Shown here piece after piece: positions 40,991-56,703 of a stretch of 64,000 bases of DNA. The translations under genes and the position numbers were made by a program. Every line of letters begins with the position of its first letter. The stretch's first letter is position 1. Below the pieces are notes generated by a model, which saw nothing but the letters and a program-made list of their open reading frames with translations, was not told the DNA's origin and made no database searches. Source of the DNA: Circinella umbellata (Eukaryota > Mucoromycota > Mucoromycetes > Mucorales > Lichtheimiaceae); contig JAIWNF010000080.1 in assembly GCA_025093555.1 (NCBI GenBank), forward strand, positions 62,001-126,000, written 5' to 3'.

Positions 40991-43885
40991 TATTATATTA
41001 TAATTATGCTCTTAAAAAAGAGTTATGAAAGAGTGGGGAGACTATAAATTATAAAAAAAAAGGAAAAAAGAAAAAGCTCTATTGTTGATCAGCCGTTTGC
41101 TTTTTTTTTTTGGTTCTTTGTAGGTGTTTTTCGTGTTCCTTTCGTTTTATATTAATTGTTGTAAAAAAATATATTGAATCGATTTTCTAACCTTGTTCCT
41201 CGGACAAAGGTATTAATGTGAGGAGCAACTAGGCAAATTTTTGAAATCGTACACTTGTTTTCATCCATCGCCTGGCAGGGCCAAAAACACTCCGACTTAG
41301 CCTACGTTATCACGTCACAACAATTTTTTGCTCACACTTTTTTTTTGACTGTGGACTCTATACAGCCAATCGAAGATATGTAAATATTAACATCCAATTA
41401 AATTCAGTTTACATAGTAGCTGTCAAATGATACCACAAATAGCCTTGCTATCTTATACTAGAAAGATGTTTTTTTTATCAAACAACTCCACCATATTGGT
41501 GAACGTCCTTACGTATTATTCAAAAGACATCACCAAAAAAATTAAAAATGTTTCTCTTGAATAAGTAACAGTGTATAACTATTCAGTCATTGTAAATAAA
41601 ATAATCAATAACTTTTCTAAAGTCTAAATAATAAACGTAACTTATTATGTGTATAAAAGTAAATAAGTGTAGAAAATTCAATATGTACAACTGTTGTAAA
41701 ATGGCCAAATACGCTTTTATTTATTTATTCAAAACTAAAAATGATGCACGTTGCTCATATACGCTCATGTTAAATTGAATGGTGATAAATATTTACTGGA
41801 TTTTTTTATCCTTTCAAATCGTTATATATATATTCTTTTCGATTTGACTTTCAGTACTTGACATCATAAATAATTCTATTTCAATTGAATACCTACACAA
41901 TAAAAAAAAGAGACGACTAACAATGGTCATCCCTTTTAGTTCACCACTCCTACATAATCCATTTTATTTTACTAATTGGTAATATTGCCTCCACAGGTAC
42001 TCCAACAGTCTGCTTGTTCTTATTTTACATGTGAACGCCCATTGAAATTCTAGTCAATGGCAAAATATTGGCAAAAGCATCCAACAGTTTTTCTGCTGAT
42101 TATATATATATGTTTGCTTCTATGGTAATATTGTGAAACAGCTAGTAATATCCGATTTGCTACTAATCAGATCAACGGTACTTAATATGTCACCTGGGAA
42201 AAGCTCACGAGATTTGCTGGCCGCAAGTATAAATCAGTGCAGCGAGAGCTTTCTTAATTTAGACATATGTACCCCCCAAACGTAACTCAATTAAGTGTTA
42301 GCTTATTTATATCACAATTACTGATATTAAATGGTGTATATAATAACAATACAATCCAAATAAATATCTAATACTGTCGTTCATAGTAATTGCATATTTA
42401 TAAAAGTAATCAATATAGTGTTTACTAGTTGACGATGTGTTGGAACAACGGCCTCTGATTACTTTTTTGTCGCTTTAAATTAGTAAAGGAGGGGAAAGAC
42501 CAAGGTTGCCTTGTGGTGGTTTAGGATACAAACTTACTGCATATCATAAGAGTAATCAGATCGGAGGCAGATTCTAGTAATAACGGATGATGTCACAGGA
42601 GTCGAAGTGGGAATCGTGGGAAGGGGCTGTTCTTGTGAATGGTGAAAGCGGTGGTGCTTCTTGACCTTAAACTACATAAGCATTTGGACCAGAATTCATG
42701 GAATACGTAAAAATAAATAGCATCAATTTTATATCTTAATTACCTTCTATTTGTTGCAGTGTGAGTGTTATTATCGTCAAGGAAGACTTTATTTAAAATA
42801 TAAAAATAATAATATCGGTATCAATACAGTTAAACCAACAACCTAGCACGTATCTTCTTACATTGGCAAGATGAAAAAGACATGTTTTCATCTCATGATA
42901 TAATGATCTAAAGGTGTTTGTGTTGTATCAGCATCACTTACTGTTTTCTATTATCGGATTGTTTTACTACGAAAGTTTTTATGTTGAGTATATTATTCTA
43001 GTTTCATAACGACACTGGATAAAGATAATAATTTTTACGCTTTTTTTCTTTTACCTCGTTTTAATATAGATTTTTACATCGGGACTACGTAGCTGGTTGC
43101 TGTGTTTTTTATATTTGGATTAGTGATAACCTATCTCTCTTTCAAGGATAGATGACTAACTACTTACTATCTATTTTAGATTTGTTTTCTATTTACTAAT
43201 CAGAAAAAAACACCTATTATTTGGTATATTCTCTGCGAAAAAAGTACGTATCTCAATCAATTATAATAATAATTAATGATCAAACAATAGAAAGTTATGG
43301 TCAATCGAACGAGCATAATAACTCTTTTTTTACTAAGGGTATGTAATAATGGTAGCTGCTGTTTTTTTTATTTTTTATCTTACGTATCTAATTTAATCAC
43401 AATTATAATAATAGCAATCTAAGGTTATATGGACTATAAGTAACAAAATGTCTGACGACATGTCAATCGTGTAAACATGCATGATGTTTTGAAAAATGTG
43501 ATAACTTGTGATTTATCATGGATACGTAGTGTCTCGTCTTCGGTTTTATAACATGTATTATGTCATAATTTATTATCCATTTAATTTATACGCCTTTACT
43601 ACTTTATTCATGAGAACTTTTTTTATATATTATTATAACACAAATTAAATTATATCAAATTAATAGTTGAATCAATATAGTATAGATAAGCTAATATACT
43701 TGTTTTGATAATTCAAATAAATATATTATATATATCGTCTTTTTTTTTTCGTAAACCGTGTGGAAAACTGGAAAAAAAAAAAAAAACAAGAAACCGAAGA
43801 GTGAAGAAGAAAAATAAAAAGAAAAAAAACGTGAGTGCTGCTCATCAGAAGACAACAACACCATTTGGGGTTACACAGAGAGATT
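40991..43885. other. AT-rich spacer
   Basis: About 2.9 kb with the NDUFS2 upstream region at its left end and the Tc1/mariner element at its right end. No gene is supported. Confidence 0.5.
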
Positions 43886-43989
43886 TAAATTTGGCACTTT
43901 TAAGTTGATCATTAATGTTTGTCGTTTTAAATATAATCCTTTATTTAAGATATGTAAATATATTAGAATGATGTTTTTTTTATAACATT

Positions 43990-44330
43990 TAATAATCTGA
44001 CGGTCTGAGTGATTACATAAACCATAGAGGTCCCTGATGAGCACATCATTGCAATTCTAGCACATAAATCTTCTACGGCCAATAATCGATCGTGCTTCAT
44101 TTTGTCTTTGACTACTCCCCAGAACTGTTTGACTACATTTCATTCTGGTGAGTATGGAGGGAGATACATCACCTTGTAGCCTCTACGTTCACCTTTTCTT
44201 ATCATTGGCTGGGATTCCTCATGTCAATGTGAAATCGAGCCTCATCAATGAAAACACAATTCTTTGTAAAATCAAGGTTAGAGTCCTTCCACTTCATAAA
44301 CCATTCATGCCCTATATTACACAAGCTGAG
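43990..44330 (-). pseudogene. Tc1/mariner transposase remnant A (internally deleted)
   Basis: The minus strand reads HEWFMKWKDSNLDF, then NCVFIDEARFHIDMR, the first catalytic Asp region. After a short gap it reads RRGYKVMYLPPYSPE, a stop, and KQFWGVVKDKMKHDR, the third catalytic region, then a C-terminal tail. The segment with the second Asp is missing, so the gene is internally deleted and cannot be active. Confidence 0.65.
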
Positions 44331-45742
44331 TCATCAAGTTACCAGTTGTTACTTTAAACCACTCCCAGGAAAGCGCAAAAGATACCTTTTAGTTTAATAC
44401 AATCTTTCGCATTTGAAAATACAGAAATTAGCGGGTGAATGCAAATGTTTTGTTTCCCAATTCATAAGAAATCTGTATTTTATTTATTTATTTAGAGCCC
44501 TTGATCAATACTTGTTAAGTGCATCAGAATTCTAAATAATGGAAATATTGCCTAAAATGGTCAGGCAAAAGCAATTATTTCTGATGTGGCCTTCAAACGA
44601 ATATCTTGAGCCTTATCAAAAATATGAATAAATAGTTAGAGAGGACATGGTTTTTTAATGATGATAGTTTATGACATTTGCTATAGTAAGGTGAATGGGT
44701 TACCTTTACGGTGTACTACTTTTTCTTTATCCTCGTTATCGCTTTACTACTTATAATGAAAGGTGTCTGGCAAGGTAACTGACTGCGACGTAAGCACTTG
44801 TATTATTGAGACCGTGTATAGAAAAATAGCAATATATTAGTATTACTTCCATTGAAAGCAACATTGTGTGGAGGAGAACCCAAGTTCAAGAGTCATTTAT
44901 GCGCTATAAAAGTGATAAAGGCACAGGGGTTGGTGTCGAGAGAGATTCTTCCATTCAAATAATGGACTACTGACTCAAGCATCTCTTGCAAGTTTTTTTG
45001 TATAATAAAAATGCAAAATGCAAATACTTTTCGGCTTATATCCCCTCCTTTATCTCGTTTTCTGTTGCGAATACTGCTGCGCCTATTATTTGAGCACAAT
45101 TACCAAATGCTTAACACTGTCGATTTTTAATATCTTGTCTTCAAGCTTCTTCGATCTCTTTGAGGATTCTATTGCACCTGTAATTTTTAATCTTTTTTTG
45201 ATTTTAATCCAATATCATATTCCTCATTATGACGTTTATACCTCCTAAACTCCTCAAAAACGGTGTTTCTTTTAACAAGGGAAAATCGTTTAATGTTCTG
45301 TTTAATATATTTACATCTAATATCAATGTATCAAAATGAGTGCAAGACCTATTTGGATACAACTATTTGTAGTATCAGTTCGCGATCATAAAAATCTTAA
45401 ATGTAACGTACATGAATCAAAGATCCAGATCTCAAAGGAAAGTTCTTCCAACTGATTGGAAGTAAGGGTATCCAAATCATTCAAGCTATGTGGTTTCCTT
45501 ATTCGGCATTATTTATTCTTATGATAAAAAATCTTATTGTAATGTAAACAGCTTATATTATAATTTAAAGATGAAGTCGCCAAGTAGTAAAATATGTCTT
45601 GAGACGGTAGTTAAACCAATGCCTTATAATTGGAAAGCTATTTTAACTGTTTTTATAATGAGAATCCAGATCCTGGATACAGTATTTTTTCGAAATTATT
45701 CGTGCATTTGGTAAAAAAAAAAAATGCGAGCACCAATCTTTA

Positions 45743-46450
45743 TTAAAGAGGTTGCCTGTTTAAACATATTTCAAATTCCGAAACCGAAGATCTACAAAAG
45801 TTTTGCAGGTCACTAATAAGTACTTTTTTTTGGCAAACATCTCTAATTTTTGAAAACAATGTCTCCTCTTGCAAAAGCGCTTCCCTCTTGACTTCCCTCT
45901 TACATACAGACCAAAACTGCTCAAATGGGTTGAGTTTGGGTGAATAGGCGAAAGATAAACGCAACCATAGCCATGAGCTTCGATATACTTTCTAATAGCA
46001 CTATGATTGTGGATCGGACAGTTATCCATTATAAGATAGTGGCCCTTGAACTCCTCATATTGATCCGTTATTTTTATTGTTTCAGCCACAAAATTGAAAT
46101 AATGGCCGCCTGATCCTTTTCTCGTTTTTGAAGGGGCTACGACCTCAGGGATTTTCAATTGCACATGTACCACACCTAGACTTGATATAGCTCCAATAAT
46201 GGTATGCGATTTTACTCTTGTTTTAGAGACTTGTACTCTTGGTTGTTCCTCCTACCTTTGACTAAACCATACTGCGCTTCATATTGATGTTGAAACTCGA
46301 TTCATTAATGAAAACCCAATTTGTCCAATATTCAGCTTTTAAAATTTCAGTAGCCCACTCAAATCGGGCGTTACTATTGTAATTTTCTGGATGGAAGTGA
46401 GCTCTTTTTAGCGACAAAATTGCATTTGGTATCATACTTTACTTAATATG
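45743..46450 (-). pseudogene. Tc1/mariner transposase remnant B (frameshifted)
   Basis: It reads HFHPENYNSNARFEWA and NWVFINESSFN (first catalytic Asp replaced by Asn), then a stop-containing stretch. Next come GHYFNFVAETIK and HYLIMDNCPIHNHSAIRKYI (second Asp), and, after a one-base shift near 45944, YSPKLNPFEQFWSVCKREVK (third acidic residue). The protein would pair and cut TIR ends at TA sites. Stops, the frameshift and the lost Asp mark it as dead. Confidence 0.75.
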
Positions 46451-46832
46451 ACTAACAGCTCAAACTTCAAATATCGAGATTGTCCTATTCAATATTATTG
46501 ATGTAACTACTGTAGTTCTAAGTAAATTAATACCAATTTCTTATTAGTTGCCAGATTTCTCTTTATTGCACCAAGAGAAAATATCTAACACTTTTTATTG
46601 ATAATACTGATTTTTGCATGAATAGGAGAGAAATATTGCTTGGACTCCTGTTGAAAAACCGCCCAGTACTAAAAACACTAGTAACAAGAGTGATCACCTA
46701 TATTGTGTTGAGTACAGTTACTGTAAACACAACCGTTTATATAGTATTTAGGAAGCCTACACTTTCGGTTCCTAAGTCAAAAAAAAAGTGAAAAACAGAC
46801 GTTAATGATCAACTTTGAAAGTGCCAAATTTA

Positions 46833-47109
46833 ATTAGCTGTTTCGGACGAGCTTGTGATCATTTAATTTTCAATTTCCGCCGCTTATTTTTGCCTTTCGG
46901 CAAATTATTTTTCTGAAAGTGACAATTATTTTTGTTTGACTGTATTAAACAAAAGTCCAAAAGGATATTCTAAATTATTATTAAAAAGTGAGAAGGAAAT
47001 AAGAAAAAAAAACATGACGAGATCGATAGGAAAAAAGAGGTAGTAATGAGTTATATGTATGTATAGATATGTGTGTATGTATACCCATTGCGAGTGTGGC
47101 TATGTGCGA

Positions 47110-47146
<37 letters not shown>

Positions 47147-47203
47147 GTTATAGAAAAAAAAGGGATGGATAATAAAGAGGTCTAAAAATTAAAATAATAT
47201 AAT
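46833..47203. repeat. Spacer with (GT)n microsatellite
   Basis: About 370 bp. A GT dinucleotide repeat of roughly 15 units lies at 47114-47144, downstream of the PKA stop codon. Nothing else is seen. Confidence 0.7.
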
Positions 47204-49412
<2,209 letters not shown>

Positions 49413-52400
49413 TTTCGTATATGTATATATAAATAAATATATATAGTATCAATCAAGTAGGGAGAGAAGATAAGATCGAACAATAGTTTGAGTTGTTGTG
49501 CGTTAATGCACGCTGCTTAATCGTTATATTGGTCGTTATTTTGTCAATAAAGAATGGTGAAAAAACTGAGGGAGAAAATTAAATAATAAAAAGAGAAAGG
49601 TAAGAAAAAAAAAAAAAGGGCTGGGAATAATTATTATAAAACCCATCCTTTTAATTTTTTCTACTAAAAAAGAAGTATTATGGAACCATTCTTTTACTTT
49701 CTTTCTCACTCTCTCTCACGCGGGCTCTAAAAGGATGAGGGAGGAGTGGGCGGGTGATGAAGAGAATAATAAGCTTTTTTTATTTTGTTATCTTTTTCAT
49801 TATTAAATTAATTGAGATTTCCAATTCACCGGTCCTCTTGTTCACTTAATAAATAGAGTGACAAGAACGGACGCTAAGATAATTGAAGTTATCTTATTGC
49901 ACTTCTTTCGGCTCAGAAATCCAACGGTTTTATACTGAAAGTGAATCTCTTTTTTCCCCCCCTCAAAAGAGAGAAGAAGAAAAAAGAAAAAACCTCAAAA
50001 TGGAAAGACTGGAATTTGACATAGAGCGCTTAAAGAAAATTTTTTTTATACTTGTTTCAAAATATCGAAAAGTCCTATTCATTTTTAAAAAATCAACTTG
50101 TGGGTGGCGTTCTAAAGAATTTTATTTTTTATTTTGGATATTAATAAGTTAAACATGAGTTCCTTGTTCCTTTTAGTAAGGTCTTCTTGCATAATGGGGT
50201 AATTAAAACGGTGCATTAGATTAAAATCTTCTATCAATTATAAAATACTACGTATGTCAGTTAATTATCATTACGCAAAAATGTTTATCATCCAAAACAT
50301 GAGCAAGGCTGTTTTTATATAGCTCAAAACATGTTTACTATATGCAATGACATATATTATCCCTCTTTAAGAATAAACATTTTTACCTAAAAATAATATT
50401 GCAATAGGAGGTTGATTTTAGTATATTTATATTCTACCCATGTGCTTGTCTGTCCGTTTCAGTGGATAATTTTATGGATCGGACTTGTGGACCCGGATAA
50501 TGGATTTACTATATACTTGAGTACTCTTTCCTTATGTGTATATTATTCTTCACACTAATCCTTTAATCTTAATAAAATGTAAAGCGAGTTATTTTTTTGT
50601 AGAATTCTTAGCTATCATTTTATAACATAAAGAGAGCAACTGTATATATCTATATAAATGAAGATGAATAATATATTCTACCATAAACAAATCAACTTTC
50701 TGCTATATACACATTAATGTAATATATATTTCTTTGTCTCCACGCAAAGCAGAAAACTAATTCTAGTTACTATGATTTTTTTTTCTTTTTGCGTTTTCAC
50801 ACGTAGCTTATGAAATTTTCTCGTGTTTCCAGGGTTACTCCCTAGTAACTGTTTTTGCTTCAGAATATATAAATGATCATTTTGGATGGGAGAAGGAGGA
50901 AGACAACAAATTATTGCTTTCAAATTAGTATTTTTCTCTATTAGCACATACCAATGATCATACTGGTAACTTTTTTTTTTTTTGGAATTAAGCATCCTTA
51001 TTACTAGTATCACTCCTTAAAAAAAATCCCGTCTTTTTAACAGTTTGAATTGGTTGGGCAATGTTTGAGAGCTCACCGAGTCTAAAGTTTCTTTGGTGGG
51101 TCCCCCTCCCCAAAACAAAACTCAATATACATCAATTACTCACCTACTTTCTTTTCTAAATATTGTGTGTGTGTATTTCTTTAGTATGATCTGTTGCCCA
51201 ATATATATATGTATCACCTTTTTCATGTCAAATTCAAGTTGAGTTTTCTGAATAAACATAATAAAGGAATGTAATGAATAGAAATGCTTATAAAGAAAGT
51301 ATATCTTGGCCATTAACGACATTTTCAAAAGATGACAAAGAGATGCCAGCAAAGCGATTCTCGATCTCTCTCGAAAAGTTATTGGCTTTGGTAGAAACGC
51401 CCAGTTTCGCCCTGGGACAAAGCTGGTTGTTTCTTACGAACTTGACCGAGGAGGAAGTGATGAAGCACCCATATGATAGACCTACAATCCAACTCTGGCC
51501 TAGAGACGTGCGTAGTATGGTAATATAAATATGCTTTTTTTTAAAATAATATCACGTACCTTTAAAAACTTTACCGAGGAGGGCCAAAGGATATACTGAT
51601 AAACCTACAATTCAACTCTGGGGAAAAAGCGCGTGTATTATAGCAATATAAATATGTTTGTTAAATAACACCACGACGTACCTTTTGTCCCACACACGCC
51701 CCAAATTCCCCCTCCAGTCAATCTGTTTAAGCTATATATACATATAAAGAACAGTAATTAGTAGTTAATTTAATTTATACAACCCCCTTTCTTTTCTTTT
51801 CTTTTCTCTCTCCTTCACCTCTTGTTACTCACAGGCACAATATAACGCGCTCTATACCGTTTTATATCACTGTACTTCCTCAACGTACAGTGATTCAATA
51901 GCGATCAACCACAGGGGTTTTCATAAATATCTTGACAGAAAATAAAGTTAGCAACCAACAAAGTCAAGACAAATGACTTGAGTAAAAAAAAAGGTACTTT
52001 GTCACTATAGTACAGAAAAAAATGAGTTGATTAGAAGAGTGTTATTAGCTATGTAATAAATGAATGGAGAAGGAAAATGGAGTGAGGAACAAATAAGAAA
52101 GAGAAGCAAAAGGGTTGTCAAGGAAAAAAAAGTGAAAAATAAAATAAATGCGCGTTCTTCATTTCTCAAAAAAAAAAAATCTGCTTAGCACGAAATAATT
52201 AAAATGTGTAAAAAAGGATGGAAAAGGATGACAATCCGTTTCACGTTTTATGCTTCATGCCCTTATTCTAAAAGAAAAAGAAAAGTAAAATAGGGTGTGC
52301 CTTATTTGCATAATGATATAAAAAAAAAGTTGGGTCTGAAAAGCGTATTACCCAATGAGAAAACCCAGAAGAACTTGCCAAATTCATATATGCGATTCTT

Positions 52401-53216
52401 TCTAGAAAAAATAAGTAAAAGATTGAACCATAAAATAATGTCTTATGATTGAATGCTCTTAAGAGATCGAGTTATAACTTTACAATAAAAAATTATAAAC
52501 TGTCAAAATTGATGTTATTAGTTACCAAGAGTAGCCGGTATAAGAATAATTGCTGTTATGGTAACAATTACATATATGGATCGAGTTTTTTCTTTAAAAA
52601 AATAAAAGTTTTAATAGATTACAGGAACATTCAAAGATTTTCGTAACCAAAAGTTTTTTTTTTTCATTCCATAATACGTATTTGTGAAGGAGGTCCATGT
52701 GTAAGGGCGATCTTGTTAGTGACTACGAGTGAATGTAGCCTTGGACTGCAAGTAATTTTTGCTGTTCCTAACTTGTCTATTTATTTAGTATTATATTTGA
52801 TACTCAATAATACATGAGGATACCAATAATAATAATAATACAAGTAGTCTTTGGTAAGAGCAATGCTGCCCTTGTGGTGGCAGAATCAAAGAGAAATAAT
52901 TATAACCTGATTCTTTTATTGTTTCCCATGAACAAATACACATATTTTAAATATACAAGTGTATCAGCCACCATGCATACAAAAAAGAGTGCTGTAGTAT
53001 TTTATTCAACGAGACTCGCCTTACTATTATAAACAAGGCCTTTTTGTTCACTATTTTTATTATTGAAATAAAAAAAAGAAAGTATTTTATAATCAATCTT
53101 GTCTATAGAGATTATGTACGTACATAATAGGATAATTTGAATTAAACAAATTTTCGTGTTCGCGTTTCTCCGATTATTTTCTTCTCTTCGCGTTTATCTC
53201 CTCTTTATAAATATCT
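49413..53216. other. AT-rich spacer
   Basis: About 3.8 kb. It should include the promoter and possibly a first exon of the PKA gene. A tandem duplication at 51444-51686 overlaps an 84-codon plus-strand frame (51274-51528, with VETPSFALGQSWLFLTNL). That frame looks protein-like but is not recognised and has no supported exon partners. Confidence 0.45.
51444..51686. repeat. Degenerate tandem duplication, about 120-bp units
   Basis: Copy 1 (about 51444-51564) and copy 2 (about 51573-51686) share ACCGAGGAGG, GATA(G/A)ACCTACAAT(C/T)CAACTCTGG, GCAATATAAATATG (diverged in copy 1) and CACG...TACCTTT. Copy 1 overlaps the end of an open frame. In copy 2 the frame is closed. Confidence 0.6.
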
Positions 53217-54574
53217 ATGACAAGTAAAATAAGAAGAGGTAAATGTTTTACTCTTTGAAAACAAATAAAATAAAAATATATAAAACTCACACATTTCTTT
53301 TTTTTTTATTATTAATTAATTAGCTGATTTGTTAAATAGAACTTTTACCACTTACAAATGTTCCACTTTACATGGATTCTCTCCTACTCAACCTAAACAA
53401 AGAACTCGTACAATAAAATCATTGCGAGAACATTTATGTACAGAATTTGATTTATTTATGAATAATGAAGAAGAAGAAGAAGAAGGAAATATACTTAAAA
53501 AAATTGAATTAAAACGGTTTCGAGTAGATGGTTGGGATTCTTGTATGTAAATATATATTTTATTTAAATGTTTATATATATATATTAAGTTATTAAACAA
53601 AAAAAGAAACGTACATATGATTAGCATGCCCTTTTATAGAACTTCGTGTAGCGATCGAATTTGAAAATGAAGATAGTATTTCTCTGACTACTATTTCTAT
53701 GATTCCAAGTCAAGAACAATCTTTGAATAAAAGTAATATTTAGTAAAGACTAAGAGAAAAGTGAAAGAAAATGTACTAAATGAAAATATATATATATATA
53801 TATATTTATTTATAGGTTATTCATCCTATCCTATTTTACTTGTACGAGGAAAACCTGAAGTATGGACAATGATAAAACCATGGATGGTATGGTCATTTAA
53901 TTGTCATATAAATCTTTTAGATATACCAACAAGTATTTCAGAATCTATTGTTAAATGGTGTGGTGAACGTATAATTAAATCTGGTAATTATATATTATAT
54001 AGCAAATATAGTCTAAAAAACAAACTAAAGGATACAAATCTAAAATATAGTTAAAGAAGAAGAAAAAGGAGGATCCAATATATTAGAATTAGAGTTTATG
54101 GTGAAACATGAACCAGAAGAAGATTTGTTTGGTTTACCTTCTGAAAAGAAGATTGATCCAGTTACTTTTCCTCTTGATAGTAAAGAGATAAAGAGATATT
54201 TTGAAATGTAAGTAATTGTTATCTACATAATGATAGGATAGTGTTATTAACTCTTTTATTTAAATAGTATTAAAGAGAATAATGAATTATCACTCATTGA
54301 TATTCTTCCAAAACAAAAATATATCAACAAGAACAACATAAAATTATCTGAATTAGTTTTTAATTTAATAAGATTGGGTTCACCCATTGTTCATATTGAT
54401 ATAAAAAATAATAAACTGAAGGTAAATTATAAGCTATTTATGAATAAAAAGGTGTGAATACTCATTTATTATTATTATTATTATTATTAGTTTCTTGCTG
54501 GAACATCCAAACAAGATTTAGTTCAAATTTTACAAGAATTATGTAAAGCTTCATTATTACCTAATAATAAATAA
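53217..54574 (+). CDS. CENP-L/Fta1-like kinetochore protein, copy A
   Basis: Seven exons: 53217-53238, 53324-53542, 53625-53732, 53816-53983, 54051-54207, 54268-54421, 54491-54574. They give 303 residues. CENP-L-like features: TTYKCSTLHGFSP near the N-terminus (matching YxxSPLYxF), SYPILLVRGKPEVWTMIKPW and WSFNCHINLLDIPTS (the family's LPL.L..G, W.. and FDC segment), and the ending LIRLGSPIVHIDIKNNKLKF with QILQELCKAS. In the inner kinetochore (CCAN) CENP-L pairs with CENP-N. A neighbouring gene 145 bp downstream has the same exon phases. Copy A has an acidic insert (NNEEEEEEGN). The first exon is only 22 bp, so the start is supported mainly by phase agreement with copy B. Confidence 0.82.
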
Positions 54575-54718
54575 TTCAAATCATTATTAAAAAACTACTA
54601 TCTTTTATTGACAACAATCCTGTGTTTTAAATTTTATCAGGAACGCGTCTATATTTAGTTTTTTTTTTTTTTTTTCCTTCTACGCGTTCTTTCTGTTTCT
54701 TATAATACAATTTTAATA

Positions 54719-56086
54719 ATGTTACGTTATAAAAATCCAAGTGCAGGATTAGGTATTATTATTATTATTATTATTAAGTCAAAATATTCACGTTACTCAC
54801 TTTTACATTTATTATATTATAGCTAATCTTGTTGAAAAGTCTTTCGAAATGTATGAATGTTCACCTTTCTATAACTTTCGTACTGAACGACGACAATGTG
54901 CCCGTTTTGAAAGTTCATTAGAAAAATATTTAAAAACCAAATTAAGTTTAACGACTGTTAATAAAAAAAATAACGATGATAATCAAAAACGATCTGATAT
55001 AACGAATAGCAAGGGTGAAATTCATAAAGTGAATATTCAACCATATCCTATTGAAGGATGGGATTCTCGTATGTAATATATAACATAATAATCATAATCA
55101 TAATAATATATGATAACTTAATTTTTATTCACTTTTTTTATTTATACATAGCTTATACCCCAGTAGAAATTACTTTAACTGCACGACTCTATACTTTAAA
55201 ACATAATCTTGATGTTACTATTATTATGCTTCCAAATAAAGAACAACCTGAAACTGAAGATGATAGTAAGTATTATATGAATAAAAATAAAATAAAAATA
55301 AAAATAAAAATACTTATAAGTTTTTTCATTAGCATTTTGTTCATATCCACTTATTCTTGTACGATGTAATATTCGATTATGGACACCCATATCTTTATGG
55401 ATTGAAAAATCATTTGATTGTAAAATATTTAAATTAAGTGCATCAACGAATATGTTGGGAAATATTGCTGAATGGTGGGCTAGTTATTTATTTCAACTAC
55501 CCATTAGTGGAGATGAACGAGTTTATGGTAATATATATATATATATAATAACTGGATAAGATAGGATAGAATAAAACTAATCTATTTATTATATATAGTA
55601 AATGATGTAAATAAGAAAAGTCGAAATAATCTCGAATTAGAATTTACTACAACAATTACTCCAGAAATTAATACATTTACTATTTCACTTGATATGGAAG
55701 ACGTAAGAAATATATTTCGAATGTAAGTATTAAATACATTGAATAGGGGGAGAAAATAGAATGATATAGTTTCTAATAATAAGAATAATAAAAAGTATTA
55801 GAGCAAGTAATATGACACTTTTGGAAGCAGTGAGTAAACAGATATTCAATACAATGAAATTGGATTTATCTTCATTTACATTAACAAGATTAGGAAGTCC
55901 AATTGTTTATATTGATCTTAACAAGAATAAATTAAAGGTAGAAATCCACTTTAAAGAGAGAGAGAGAGATAGTATGTGATGAATAATAATATATATTTTA
56001 CTTAGATGTTAAGTGGATCACCTAAATTACAACTTATCCGAGTATTAGAAGATTTATGTACAGCAGCAACAACAACCCATTTTTAA
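54719..56086 (+). CDS. CENP-L/Fta1-like kinetochore protein, copy B
   Basis: Seven exons: 54719-54752, 54823-55068, 55152-55265, 55333-55527, 55599-55722, 55796-55937, 56006-56086. They give 311 residues. It reads YECSPFYNFRTERRQCARF, IEGWDSPYTPVEITLTARL, SYPLILVRCNIRLWTPISLW, EKSFDCKIFKLSASTNMLG, then LTRLGSPIVYIDLNKNKLK and LIRVLEDLCTAA. This is the whole CENP-L layout at the expected length of about 300-340. Intron phases (1,1,1,1,2,0) equal those of copy A, so the two arose by tandem duplication. Sequence identity between them looks low by eye, so the duplication is old. Exon 6 uses an AAG acceptor. It acts in the constitutive centromere-associated network. Confidence 0.85.
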
Positions 56087-56703
56087 AAGTGTATATTATT
56101 CCCTACCCCCTCCTCCTCCTTTATAAAAAAAAACCAGTTTCTTTGTGTTAATTGTACATTCTATTAAATAGTCAATATAAATATATACTGAATTGAATAA
56201 TGAAAATAATAATAATAATAGGTATTAATAGTAAATAAATATATAAATATAAAAACAAACAAAGAAACTATTTATTATGGACTGAAAATCAAAAAATCAC
56301 TTGATCCCTATTTTGATATCTAAAAAAGAAAAAAAAACTTTTTGTACTACCACAAACATCGAAAGGTTTTCTACAAAACGTTAAGTGGGGAGACCTTTTA
56401 CTAGAAATAAAGGGGAAAGGGGAGAGTGAACTCTCTTTTTTACTTAACTTTATATTACAAACCACACCACATTTTAGAATTCAATGACATTATTGTTATT
56501 ATTATAAACTTTTTCTCTCTCTCTTTCTTTTTTCTCTTTCATTATTATTAAAACAATTCTCATTCTTCTATTATTTTTATTATATACCTCTTATTATTAT
56601 TATTACTACAACGTTTTTTTTTTACTTTGCCACCTCCCTTAAAAGTTAACTATTAAAAACACATACATACATATATATAGCGTTCAATCGTTTGACAGCA
56701 ATC
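56087..56703. other. AT-rich spacer
   Basis: About 620 bp of AT-rich sequence with CT-rich tracts just before the next gene. It probably holds the terminator of CENP-L copy B and the promoter of the next gene. No gene is seen. Confidence 0.5.

Larger units (their letters stand above)
43888..46830 (-). mobile_element. Decayed Tc1/mariner-like composite bounded by one TIR pair
   Basis: The left end (43888-43923, AATTTGGCACTTT then AAGTTGATCATTAA) and the right end (46796-46830, inverted) form a TIR pair of about 36-40 bp. Each is flanked by TA (43886-43887 and 46831-46832), the Tc1/mariner target duplication. Inside are two separate minus-strand transposase remnants, at 43990-44330 and 45743-46450. 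An autonomous Tc1 needs only about 1.5-2 kb, so the 2.9-kb span suggests two partly deleted copies in the same orientation sharing the outer ends. Confidence 0.7.

Noticed and set aside
49883..50152. An 89-codon plus-strand frame
   Set aside because: Lys/Phe-rich AT-driven composition, no homology cue, and it lies in the PKA upstream region.
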